From VRUE01 sp963697805 (lineage in GTDB: Bacteria; Actinomycetota; Thermoleophilia; Solirubrobacterales; 70-9), in assembly GCA_963697805.1 (NCBI GenBank), contig CAVOPB010000003.1, forward strand, positions 124,001 to 188,000: 64,000 bases of DNA, in the 5' to 3' direction. The notes beneath the pieces were generated by a model. It was not told the origin of the DNA and did no database searches. It saw nothing but the letters and a program-made list of their open reading frames with translations. Within the stretch, counting starts at the first letter, position 1; every line of letters begins with the position of its first letter. Shown here piece after piece: positions 50,080 through 57,492 of this stretch. The position numbers and the translations under genes are program-made.

Positions 50080-50124
50080 GACCCCTGCAGGCTATGGCAT
50101 GGGACACTCAGAAATAGAAGCGCG

Positions 50125-51465
50125 ATGGAGGCAGCTACGACAACCGATCCGGTGGCCGCGGCCCGCCCCGCGACACGGGGCCTGCCGCCCGGCCCGCCCC
50201 TCCCCGCCCAGCTCCAGACCGCGATCTGGTCGCGCCAGGCTCGCCGGCTGCTGTTCGCCTGCCGCGAGCGCTACGGCAGCATCTTCACGATCAAGATCGT
50301 CCACGAAGGGACCTGGGTGATGGTCTCCGACCCCGAGGCGGTCAAGCAGGTCTTCACCGGCGACCCGCGCGTCTTCCATGCCGGCGAGGGGAACCAGATC
50401 CTCAAACCGGTGCTCGGCCCCAACTCGGTTCTCGTCCTCGATGAGAGGGCCCACATCAGCCAGCGCCGCCTGCTGCTGCCCCCGTTCCATGGCGAGCGGA
50501 TGCAGGGCTACCGACAGACGATGGCCGAGATCGCCGCGCGGGAGATCGAGAGCTGGCCGACCGGAGCGCCCTACGCCCTGCGGCCGCGGATGCAGGCGAT
50601 CACCCTCGACATCATCCTCAGCACGGTCTTCGGCGTCGGCGAGGGGGAGAGGACGGCCGAGCTGCGCTTGGCCCTGCGCCGCTTCCTCGACCTGACGACC
50701 AATCCCCGGATCCTGATGCCGGTCCTCCTGCTCGGGCCCCAGCGGGCCACCCGGATGGGCTGGTTCCGGCGGCGAATCGAGGAGGTCGACCGGCTGATCT
50801 ACGAGGAGATTGTCGAGCGCCGCCGCAGCGACGATCTCGAGGAGCGCGACGATATCCTTTCGCTGCTCGTCGGCGCCCGCCACGAGGACGGCAGCCCGAT
50901 GAGCGACCAGGAGATGCGCGACGAGCTCCTGACGCTCCTGGTCGCCGGCCACGAGACGACCGCGACCGCGCTCTCATGGGCCGTCGAGCGCCTCTCCCGC
51001 CACCCCGACAAGCTCGGTCGCCTCCGCGAGGAGGTCGATGCCGGCGAGGATGCCTATCTGACGGCGACGATCCAGGAGACGCTGCGGCTGCGGCCGGTGG
51101 TCTCGATCGTCCTCCGCCGCCTCACCGAGGCGGTCGAGATCGGCGGCTACGAGATCCCCGCCGGCACCTCCGTCGCTCCCTGCGTCTATCTGGTCCACGC
51201 CAACCCCGAGATCTACCCCGAGCCGGCCCGCTTCCTGCCCGAGCGATTCATCGACAACCCCCCGGGTACGTACACCTGGATCCCGTTCGGCGGCGGCGTC
51301 CGCAGATGCCTCGGTGCCTCCTTCGCCCAGTTCGAGATGGCGGTCGTGCTCGAGGAACTGATCCGGCGCCGCAGGATCAGGCCCGCGAGGCCGAAGCCCG
51401 AGCGCGTCTTCCGCCGCGCGATCACCGAGACCCCGCGCCACGACGCCGAGGTCATCCTCAGCTAG
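50125..51465 (+). CDS. Cytochrome P450
   Basis: A 446-residue haem monooxygenase. LVAGHETTATALSW (I helix, oxygen activation), ETLRLRP (ExxR) and FGGGVRRCLGASFA (Cys haem ligand near residue 393) are intact. The N-terminus RGLPPGPPLP is a membrane-free proline hinge. It is most like the CYP110/CYP138-style actinobacterial and cyanobacterial group acting on fatty acids or terpenes. Partner ferredoxin genes are not adjacent. The start is ATG at 50125. Confidence 0.93.
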   Translation: MEAATTTDPVAAARPATRGLPPGPPLPAQLQTAIWSRQARRLLFACRERYGSIFTIKIVHEGTWVMVSDPEAVKQVFTGDPRVFHAGEGNQILKPVLGPNSVLVLDERAHISQRRLLLPPFHGERMQGYRQTMAEIAAREIESWPTGAPYALRPRMQAITLDIILSTVFGVGEGERTAELRLALRRFLDLTTNPRILMPVLLLGPQRATRMGWFRRRIEEVDRLIYEEIVERRRSDDLEERDDILSLLVGARHEDGSPMSDQEMRDELLTLLVAGHETTATALSWAVERLSRHPDKLGRLREEVDAGEDAYLTATIQETLRLRPVVSIVLRRLTEAVEIGGYEIPAGTSVAPCVYLVHANPEIYPEPARFLPERFIDNPPGTYTWIPFGGGVRRCLGASFAQFEMAVVLEELIRRRRIRPARPKPERVFRRAITETPRHDAEVILS

Positions 51466-51492
51466 GCGGATCTCAACGCTCTCGGCTGGGGC

Positions 51493-54297
51493 TCAGCCGC
51501 AGCCGGTGTTGTTACCGCAGCTCGGGCAGGTGTAGCAGGAGCCGGTGCGCTGCATCATCCCGCCGCACTGGTCGCAGGCCGGGCCGAGGTCGCTGCCGAC
51601 CATCCTCGCCGGGCGGACCGGCGGCGTTTCGGTCATCGCCTCCGCCGCGGCGACCGGCTTCGAGTGGCCCTTGCCGCCGTTTCCGCCATTGCCGCCGTTG
51701 GTCGGGCCGGCCGAGCCGCCGGTCTCGGCGCCGAGCGCGAGCTGGGCTGTCTCCGCTTCCTGCTTGGCGCGGACGTCCTGGGTCAGGATCCCCAGTTCCT
51801 CGAGCGTCTCGGCGTCGTCGATGAACCGGCTCGCGACCCAGCGCATTATGTAGTCGGGCATCGATTTGGCGAACGGGATCTCGGGGTTGTTGGTCATGCC
51901 CTCGGGCTCGAAGCGCATGTAGCTGAACTTGCGGACGAAGTCTTCGAGCGGCACCCCGTACTGGAGGCCGAGCGAGATCGCCGTCGCGAAGGCGTTGAGC
52001 AGGCCCCGCATCGTCGAGCCCTCCTTGCCGATGTCGGTGAGGAAGATCTCGCCGACCGAGCCGTCGTCGTACTTGCCGGCGGTGATGTAGCCCTCGTGGC
52101 CTGCGATCGAGAACTTGTGAGTGATCGATTCCCGCTCCTGGGGCATCCGTTTGCGCTCCGGCGGCCGGGAGACCGCGTCCTCCTTGGCGACCTTTTCCTC
52201 CTGGGCATCGGTGCGGAGCGCCTGGGCCGTCTTCGAGCCGTCGCGGTAGATCGCCAACGCCTTGAGGCCGCCCTTCCAGCCGCGGGTGTAGGCGTCGGCG
52301 ATGTCCTCGACGCTCGCCGTCTGCGGCAGGTTGACCGTCTTCGAGATCGCCCCGGAGATGAACGGCTGGGTCGCGGCCATCATGTCGATGTGGCCGGTGT
52401 GGGAGATCGCCCGCTCACCGACCGCGACGTCGAAGACCGGCAGGTGCTCGTCCTTGAGGCCCGGCGCGCCGACGATCGTGTTCTTCTCGGTGATGTGGGC
52501 GTCGATCTGCTCGACCTGGGGCTCGGCGTAGCCGAGTGTCCGCAGCGCCAGCGGCACCGAGCGATTGACGATCGTCATCTGGCCGCCGCCGACCAGCTCC
52601 TTGAACTTGACCAGCGAGAAGTCGGGCTCGATCCCGGTCGTGTCGCAGTCCATCAGGAAGCTGATCGTCCCGGTCGGCGCCAGCACCGTCGCCTGGGCGT
52701 TGCGGTAGCCGTGCTCCTCGCCGAGCGCAACCGCCTCGTCCCAGGCCCTCTGTGCGGCCTCGAGCAGATCGCCCCTGATTCCGTTGGGGTCGATGTCGTA
52801 GGCGGCGTCGCGGTGCATCCGCATCACGCCGTTGTGGGGATCGCGGTTGAGCTCGTACTCGTCGTAGGGCCCGGTCGCACCGCCCGCGATCAGCGCCGAC
52901 TGGCGGTAGGCGCGACCCGTCATCAGCGCGGTGATCGCGGCGGCGACGTTACGGCCCTCGTCGGAGTCGTAGGGGAGGCCGTCGGACATCAACAGCGCGC
53001 CGAGGTTGGCGTAGCCGAGGCCGAGCTGGCGGAAGGCGTTCGCGTTCTCGCCGATCTTCTCGGTCGGGTAGCTGGAGTAGCCGACGATGATCTCCTGGGC
53101 GAGGAAGACGATGTCGACGGCGTGCTCGAAGTCCTCGACGTCGAAGCTCCCGTCCTCGCGGCGGAACTTCATCAGGTTGAGCGAGGCGAGATTGCAGGCC
53201 GAGTCGTCGACGTGCATGTACTCGCTGCATGGGTTGGAGGCGTTGATCCGACCCGACTCCGGGGAGGTGTGCCAGCGGTTGATGACCGAGTCGTACTGGA
53301 CGCCCGGGTCGGCGCAGCGCCAGGCGGCGTCGGCGATCTGCTCCATCAGCTCGCGTGCCGGCAGGGTCTTCGTCGGCTCGCCGGTCGTGCGGGCGGTCAG
53401 GCTCCAGTCCTCACCGGCCTCGACCGCCTCCATGAACTCGTCGGTGACCCGCACCGAGTTGTTCGCGTTTTGGTACTGGATCGAGGTGAAACCCTCGCCG
53501 TCGATCGACATGTCGAAGCCGGCGTCGCGAAGCGCCGCGGCCTTCTTCTCCTCGTCGGCCTTGCACCAGATGAAGTGCTCGATGTCGGGGTGGTCGACGT
53601 CGAGGACGACCATCTTCGCCGCGCGCCGGGTCTTGCCACCCGACTTGATGGTTCCGGCCCAGGCGTCGGCGCCGCGCATGAAGCTGACCGGGCCGGAGGC
53701 GAGGCCGCCCTTCGAGAGCGGCTCGACCGAGCCGCGGATGATCGAGAGGTTGATCCCCGACCCCGAGCCGCCGCGGAAGATCTTGCCCTCCTTGGTGTTC
53801 CAGTCGAGGATCGACTCCATCGTGTCGTCGACGCTGAGGATGAAACAGGCCGAGCACTGGGGACGCTCCTCGAAGCCGACGTTGAACCAGACCGGGGAGT
53901 TGAAGGCCGCCTTCTGGTTGAGCAGGATCGAGGTCAGCTCGGCCTCGAAGGCGTCGGCGTCCTCGCCGCTGGCGAAGTAGCCGCCCTCGCGCCCCCACTC
54001 GGAGATCGTCCCCGCGACCCTGCCGATCATCTGTTTGACCGAGCGCTCCCGCTTCTCGCTCCCGATCTGGCCGCGGAAGTACTTCTGGGCGACGATGTTG
54101 GTCGCGTTCTGGGACCAGGACTGCGGGAACTCGACCTCGCGCTGGGCGAACGCGGGGCTCTCGGGATCGCCGATCACGGCGTCCCGGGTCTCCCACTCGA
54201 CCTCGTCGAAGGGGTGGGTCCCCGGCGTCGAAAAGCGTCGCTCTATCGACAGGCCCTCGAGGTCAGTTCGGTTCGTGCTCATGGCGGTCCTGGACAT
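51493..54297 (-). CDS. nrdJ: Class II (adenosylcobalamin-dependent) ribonucleotide reductase
   Basis: A 934-residue enzyme reducing ribonucleotides with B12, independent of oxygen. AAFNSPVWFNVG, ACFILSVDDTMESIL, NPCSEYMHVDDSACNLASLNL (active-site Cys and Asn-Cys-Glu region) and ATVLAPTGTISFLMDCDTTGIEPDF are conserved. A Gly/Asn-rich linker leads to the C-terminal zinc ribbon (CDQCGG, CPSCG) and redox cysteines (NNTGCG). ATG at 54297 has AGGAG 7 nt upstream; ATG at 54282 is less likely. No NrdR box is visible upstream. Confidence 0.96.
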   Translation of the reverse strand: MSRTAMSTNRTDLEGLSIERRFSTPGTHPFDEVEWETRDAVIGDPESPAFAQREVEFPQSWSQNATNIVAQKYFRGQIGSEKRERSVKQMIGRVAGTISEWGREGGYFASGEDADAFEAELTSILLNQKAAFNSPVWFNVGFEERPQCSACFILSVDDTMESILDWNTKEGKIFRGGSGSGINLSIIRGSVEPLSKGGLASGPVSFMRGADAWAGTIKSGGKTRRAAKMVVLDVDHPDIEHFIWCKADEEKKAAALRDAGFDMSIDGEGFTSIQYQNANNSVRVTDEFMEAVEAGEDWSLTARTTGEPTKTLPARELMEQIADAAWRCADPGVQYDSVINRWHTSPESGRINASNPCSEYMHVDDSACNLASLNLMKFRREDGSFDVEDFEHAVDIVFLAQEIIVGYSSYPTEKIGENANAFRQLGLGYANLGALLMSDGLPYDSDEGRNVAAAITALMTGRAYRQSALIAGGATGPYDEYELNRDPHNGVMRMHRDAAYDIDPNGIRGDLLEAAQRAWDEAVALGEEHGYRNAQATVLAPTGTISFLMDCDTTGIEPDFSLVKFKELVGGGQMTIVNRSVPLALRTLGYAEPQVEQIDAHITEKNTIVGAPGLKDEHLPVFDVAVGERAISHTGHIDMMAATQPFISGAISKTVNLPQTASVEDIADAYTRGWKGGLKALAIYRDGSKTAQALRTDAQEEKVAKEDAVSRPPERKRMPQERESITHKFSIAGHEGYITAGKYDDGSVGEIFLTDIGKEGSTMRGLLNAFATAISLGLQYGVPLEDFVRKFSYMRFEPEGMTNNPEIPFAKSMPDYIMRWVASRFIDDAETLEELGILTQDVRAKQEAETAQLALGAETGGSAGPTNGGNGGNGGKGHSKPVAAAEAMTETPPVRPARMVGSDLGPACDQCGGMMQRTGSCYTCPSCGNNTGCG

Positions 54298-54429
54298 CAA
54301 CTGGCTCCTCTCGAGGCGACTTTGGGGGGGCTGACGAGGATCGTCTCCGAGTCGGACGGAACCCGTCGGCCCAATACCCGCAAAAGCCGAGAAGTTTGGG
54401 TCGACTCCCTCTATGGTGACAAGGAGACG

Positions 54430-55131
54430 ATGCGGGCGAGGGCATCCGAAAAAGCGGAATCTGCAAGGGAAGTTGCAACCTACGCGGTCGCGGCGGTCAA
54501 GCCGAAGCTGCGGGGCGTCTCCCACGAGTTCGCCTTCTTCATCTCGCTCGGGCTCGGGGCCGCGTTGATCGTCGCCGCCGAAACGCCCCAGGCCACCCTT
54601 GCCGTCGCGATCTACGCGGTCAGCCTCTCGGCCCTGTTCGGGACCAGCGCCCTCTACCACCGCGTCGAATGGAGTCGCCCCGACGTCCGCCGCTGGATGC
54701 GCCGGCTCGACCACTCGATGATCTTCTTCCTGATCGCCGGCACCTACACGCCGTTCGCGCTGCTGGTGCTGGACGGGCCGCTCGCCGACGCGGTCCTGGC
54801 GGTCGTCTGGGTCGGCGCGGTGATCGGAGCGATCGTCGAGATCGTCTGGATCGAACACCCGAAATGGGTGGCGGCGCTGGTCTACATCTCGCTCGGCTGG
54901 GTCGCGGTGATCGCCTTCCCGGGCCTGTGGGACCAGATGGGGCTGGGCGGAACCCTGCTGGTCGCAGGAGGTGGTCTCCTCTACACGATCGGTGCCGTCG
55001 TCTACGCCACCCAACGCCCGAACCCCAACCCGCGGGTCTTCGGCTACCACGAGGTCTTCCACCTACTCGTGATCGCCGCCGCCGCGGCCCACTTCGCGGC
55101 GATCGCCTTCTACGCGCTGCCGGCCTCCTGA
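54430..55131 (+). CDS. Hemolysin III / PAQR-family membrane protein
   Basis: A 233-residue protein with seven membrane helices. ALYHRVEWSRPDVRRWMRRLDHSMIFFLIAGTYTPFALL holds the conserved His and Asp/Ser, and YHEVFHLLVIAAAAAHF the two later His of the predicted metal site (CREST superfamily hydrolase). The cytoplasmic N-terminus is about 35 residues. ATG at 54430 follows AAGGAG closely. The 132 bp between it and nrdJ is the shared divergent control region. Confidence 0.9.
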   Translation: MRARASEKAESAREVATYAVAAVKPKLRGVSHEFAFFISLGLGAALIVAAETPQATLAVAIYAVSLSALFGTSALYHRVEWSRPDVRRWMRRLDHSMIFFLIAGTYTPFALLVLDGPLADAVLAVVWVGAVIGAIVEIVWIEHPKWVAALVYISLGWVAVIAFPGLWDQMGLGGTLLVAGGGLLYTIGAVVYATQRPNPNPRVFGYHEVFHLLVIAAAAAHFAAIAFYALPAS

Positions 55132-55141
55132 TCCTGTTGCC

Positions 55142-55178
55142 GTCGAGGTTAGGGTCGGTATCCGGCTCTAACCTCGAC
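55142..55178. repeat. Palindromic element B2 (37 bp)
   Basis: Perfect 11-bp arms GTCGAGGTTAG (55142-55152) and CTAACCTCGAC (55168-55178) with a weaker inner stem and TAT loop. It shares GTCGAGGTTAGGG with B1 and is followed, as there, by GGCGAATA. Here it lies between convergent genes, where it could serve as a terminator. Confidence 0.8.
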
Positions 55179-55211
55179 CGCGCCTCCGCTTGCGGCGAAT
55201 AGGGCCGGACC

Positions 55212-55958
55212 TCAGGCCATCGCCGAGGTCGCCCGCTCCTGCGCGGCCTCGATCAGCGCCAGGACCTGGGTCTCGCCGCCGTCGCGGATCAGCTCGACCG
55301 GGTCGGGGTCGCCGTTGACGATCCCCTCGAAGAACTCCTTGCGGTCCTGGTAGGTGGGCAGCGTGTCCTTGGCCCAGCCGCGGGCGCCGTTGAGGATCAC
55401 CGCCAGCCGCGCGTACTCCTCGCCGAAGAGATCCGAGATCTCGCGCTTCATCCGCTTCGCGAGGGCGGGCGAGGCACCCGCGGTCGAGATTGCGATCGCG
55501 AGCGGGCCGGTGCGGACGATCGCCGGCAGGATGAAGTTGCAGAGCGGGGGCACGTCGACGACGTTGACCAGCATCGCCCGCTGCTCGGCGTCGTCGTAGA
55601 CGCCGATGTTGACCTCGCTGTCGTCGGTCGCGGCGATCACCATGAAGGTCCCCTCGAGGTCGGCCGAGCCGCCGTAGATCCGCTTCTCCCACTCGATCGA
55701 ACCCTCCGCGGCCAGCGACTCGAGCTCCGGGTGGGCGACCGGCGCGATCAGGGTCACGTCGGCGTCGCACCTCAGCAGCCCCTCGACCTTCTCGAGGCCG
55801 ATGTCACCGCCACCGACGACCAGGCAGCGCCGCCCCTTCAGCTTCAGGCAGGCGATATAGAACGGGGTCTCGAGCATGTCCCGCACACAGGACTGGTCGC
55901 AGATCCCCTTGCGGAGCTGGCAGACGCACTCCTTGCCGGCATAGGCCTGAGCGGGCAT
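55212..55958 (-). CDS. Siroheme-synthase-type precorrin-2 dehydrogenase (CysG N-terminal domain)
   Basis: A 248-residue NAD-dependent dehydrogenase/ferrochelatase for siroheme synthesis. GRRCLVVGGGDIGLEKVEGLL is the Rossmann motif, TDDSEVNIGVYDDA and NFILPAIVRTGPLAIAISTAGASPALAKRMK follow the family. No methyltransferase domain is fused. The N-terminus is extended by 27 residues containing CVCQLRKGICDQSC, a possible metal or Fe-S site. ATG at 55877 would give the classic start, but the extension has coding-like codon use. Confidence 0.88.
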   Translation of the reverse strand: MPAQAYAGKECVCQLRKGICDQSCVRDMLETPFYIACLKLKGRRCLVVGGGDIGLEKVEGLLRCDADVTLIAPVAHPELESLAAEGSIEWEKRIYGGSADLEGTFMVIAATDDSEVNIGVYDDAEQRAMLVNVVDVPPLCNFILPAIVRTGPLAIAISTAGASPALAKRMKREISDLFGEEYARLAVILNGARGWAKDTLPTYQDRKEFFEGIVNGDPDPVELIRDGGETQVLALIEAAQERATSAMA

Positions 55959-55981
55959 ATCGACAGGGTAGTCTGCCCGCC

Positions 55982-56485
55982 GTGCCGCTCGTCTCGCTCC
56001 TCATCGGCGCCCTCATCCTCGCCGCTCCGGCCGCCGCCGAGCAGCCGGCGAAGCCGGACCTGGTCGTCACCTCGGTCACCGCTCCGGTGGGCAGCGTCAC
56101 GATCGGGGGCACGATCAGCCTCGGCGCGACGGTTCGCAACCAGGGCGCCGCCAAGGCTCCCGCCTCCAAGCTCGGCTTCTTTCTCTCCCGCGACGGGAAA
56201 CGAAGCGGCGACGACCTCGCTCTAGGAGGGCTGGTCACGATCAGGGCGCTCAAATCGGGCAGGAAGTCGACCGAGGGCACGCCCGCGACGATCCCGGCCG
56301 GCACCGTCGCGGGCGACTACTCGCTGCTCGCCTGCGCCGACGTGCGCGCCAAGGTCGGCGAGCGCAAGGAGAAGAACAACTGCCGCTCGGCGCCGCCGCT
56401 CCTGGCCCCGCCCGCTCCGGCCTCGCTTCCCTACGGGAATGACGCGCTTCCGGCCTACTCCCCGACGGCAACGGCTTCCGTTTAG
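55982..56485 (+). CDS. Secreted CARDB-domain protein
   Basis: A 167-residue exported protein. A signal peptide (about 1-20, LLIGALILAAPAAAEQ) is followed by one CARDB/APHP beta-sandwich, recognised by PDLVVTSVTAP, ISLGATVRNQGAAKAPAS, and DYSLLACADVRAKVGERKEKNNC. Such domains mediate adhesion or protein contact. The C-terminus is Pro/Ala-rich. The start is GTG at 55982. It converges with the epimerase gene, overlapping by 4 bp. Confidence 0.85.
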   Translation: MPLVSLLIGALILAAPAAAEQPAKPDLVVTSVTAPVGSVTIGGTISLGATVRNQGAAKAPASKLGFFLSRDGKRSGDDLALGGLVTIRALKSGRKSTEGTPATIPAGTVAGDYSLLACADVRAKVGERKEKNNCRSAPPLLAPPAPASLPYGNDALPAYSPTATASV

Positions 56486-57414
56486 ATCGCCTCGAGGGTC
56501 AGGCGCAGGCCGTCCACCAGGCTCGTCTGCGCCCGCCAGCCCAGCTCGCGCTCGGCGCGGCCCGGGTCGAGGGCGATCCGCTGCACCTCGCCGGTCCGCG
56601 CCGGCGCCAGCTCGGGCTCGAAGTCGTCCCGGCCGCCGAGCTCGCCCAGCTTGGCGGCGAGCTCGAGCACGTCGGTCTCGATCCCGGTGCCGATGTTGAT
56701 CGACCCGGTCACTTCAGACTCGGCCGCCGCCAGGGCCGCACTGACCACATCACCCACATATATGTAGTCACGGGTCTGAGTGCCGTCGCCGTAGACGGTC
56801 GGACGCTCGCCCGAGGCGAGCTTGCCGCAGAAGATCGCGATCACGCCCGCCTCGCCGAGGGGGTCCTGGCGCGGCCCGTAGACGTTGCCGAGCCGCAGGC
56901 TCACCCCGGGCAGCCCGTAGAGGCGCTCGTAGAGGGCCAGGTAGCCCTCGGCGGCGAACTTGCTCTGGCCGTAGGCGGAGAAGGGAGCGATCGGCGCCGA
57001 CTCGTCGAGCGGCAGGTCCTGCCCGGCGCCCTCGCCGTAGATCGCGCCGCCGGTCGAGACGAAGACGAACCTTGGCGAGCCCGCCGCGCGCGCGGCCTCG
57101 AGCGTCAGCGCGGTCCCGCCGATGTTGATCGAGGCGTCGAAGGCAGGGTCCTCGACCGACTTGCGGACGTCGATCTGGGCGGCGAGGTGGAAGACCGCCT
57201 CCGGCCGCGCCTCACGCGCCAACTCGACCAGTGGCCCGCCGTCGCGGATGTCGATCTCGGCCAGCCTCACGCCGGCCGCCAGCGCCTGGTCGAGGTTCTC
57301 CCGGTGTCCGGTCGAGAGGTCGTCGACGACCGTCACCTCGTCGCCGCGGGCGAGCAGCGCGTCGACGAGGTTCGACCCGATGAATCCCGCTCCGCCTGTG
57401 ACGAGGCACCTCAT
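56482..57414 (-). CDS. NAD-dependent epimerase/dehydratase (UDP-glucose 4-epimerase-like)
   Basis: A 310-residue extended short-chain dehydrogenase. VTGGAGFIGSNLVDALL binds NAD, DDLSTG the adenosine, the catalytic Ser-Thr/Tyr/Lys appear in VSTGGAIYGE and AYGQSKFAAE. RLGNVYGPRQDP and GTQTRDYIYVGDV are typical of GalE-like nucleotide-sugar epimerases for cell-envelope glycans. Substrate unproven. The start is ATG at 57414. Confidence 0.9.
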   Translation of the reverse strand: MRCLVTGGAGFIGSNLVDALLARGDEVTVVDDLSTGHRENLDQALAAGVRLAEIDIRDGGPLVELAREARPEAVFHLAAQIDVRKSVEDPAFDASINIGGTALTLEAARAAGSPRFVFVSTGGAIYGEGAGQDLPLDESAPIAPFSAYGQSKFAAEGYLALYERLYGLPGVSLRLGNVYGPRQDPLGEAGVIAIFCGKLASGERPTVYGDGTQTRDYIYVGDVVSAALAAAESEVTGSINIGTGIETDVLELAAKLGELGGRDDFEPELAPARTGEVQRIALDPGRAERELGWRAQTSLVDGLRLTLEAI

Positions 57415-57492
57415 TCGAGCGTCGATCCTAGGCCGCTTCGCGACGTTGCGCCGGGCGGGGACGCTGGAAGCCCCTGCTACCCTCGCCGCCCG

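Noticed and set aside
51664..54400. Very long plus-strand frame opposite nrdJ, joined to the hemolysin III gene
   Set aside because: The part before 54430 mirrors nrdJ codons, and only the last 233 residues are a real membrane protein.
54298..54429. NrdR boxes or a cobalamin riboswitch upstream of nrdJ
   Set aside because: No paired AT-rich NrdR-type boxes and no B12-box-like sequence are visible in the 132-bp gap.
54455..54475. AATCTG within the hemolysin III N-terminus, similar to the repeat core
   Set aside because: Only six bases match, the arms are absent and the stretch is ordinary coding sequence.
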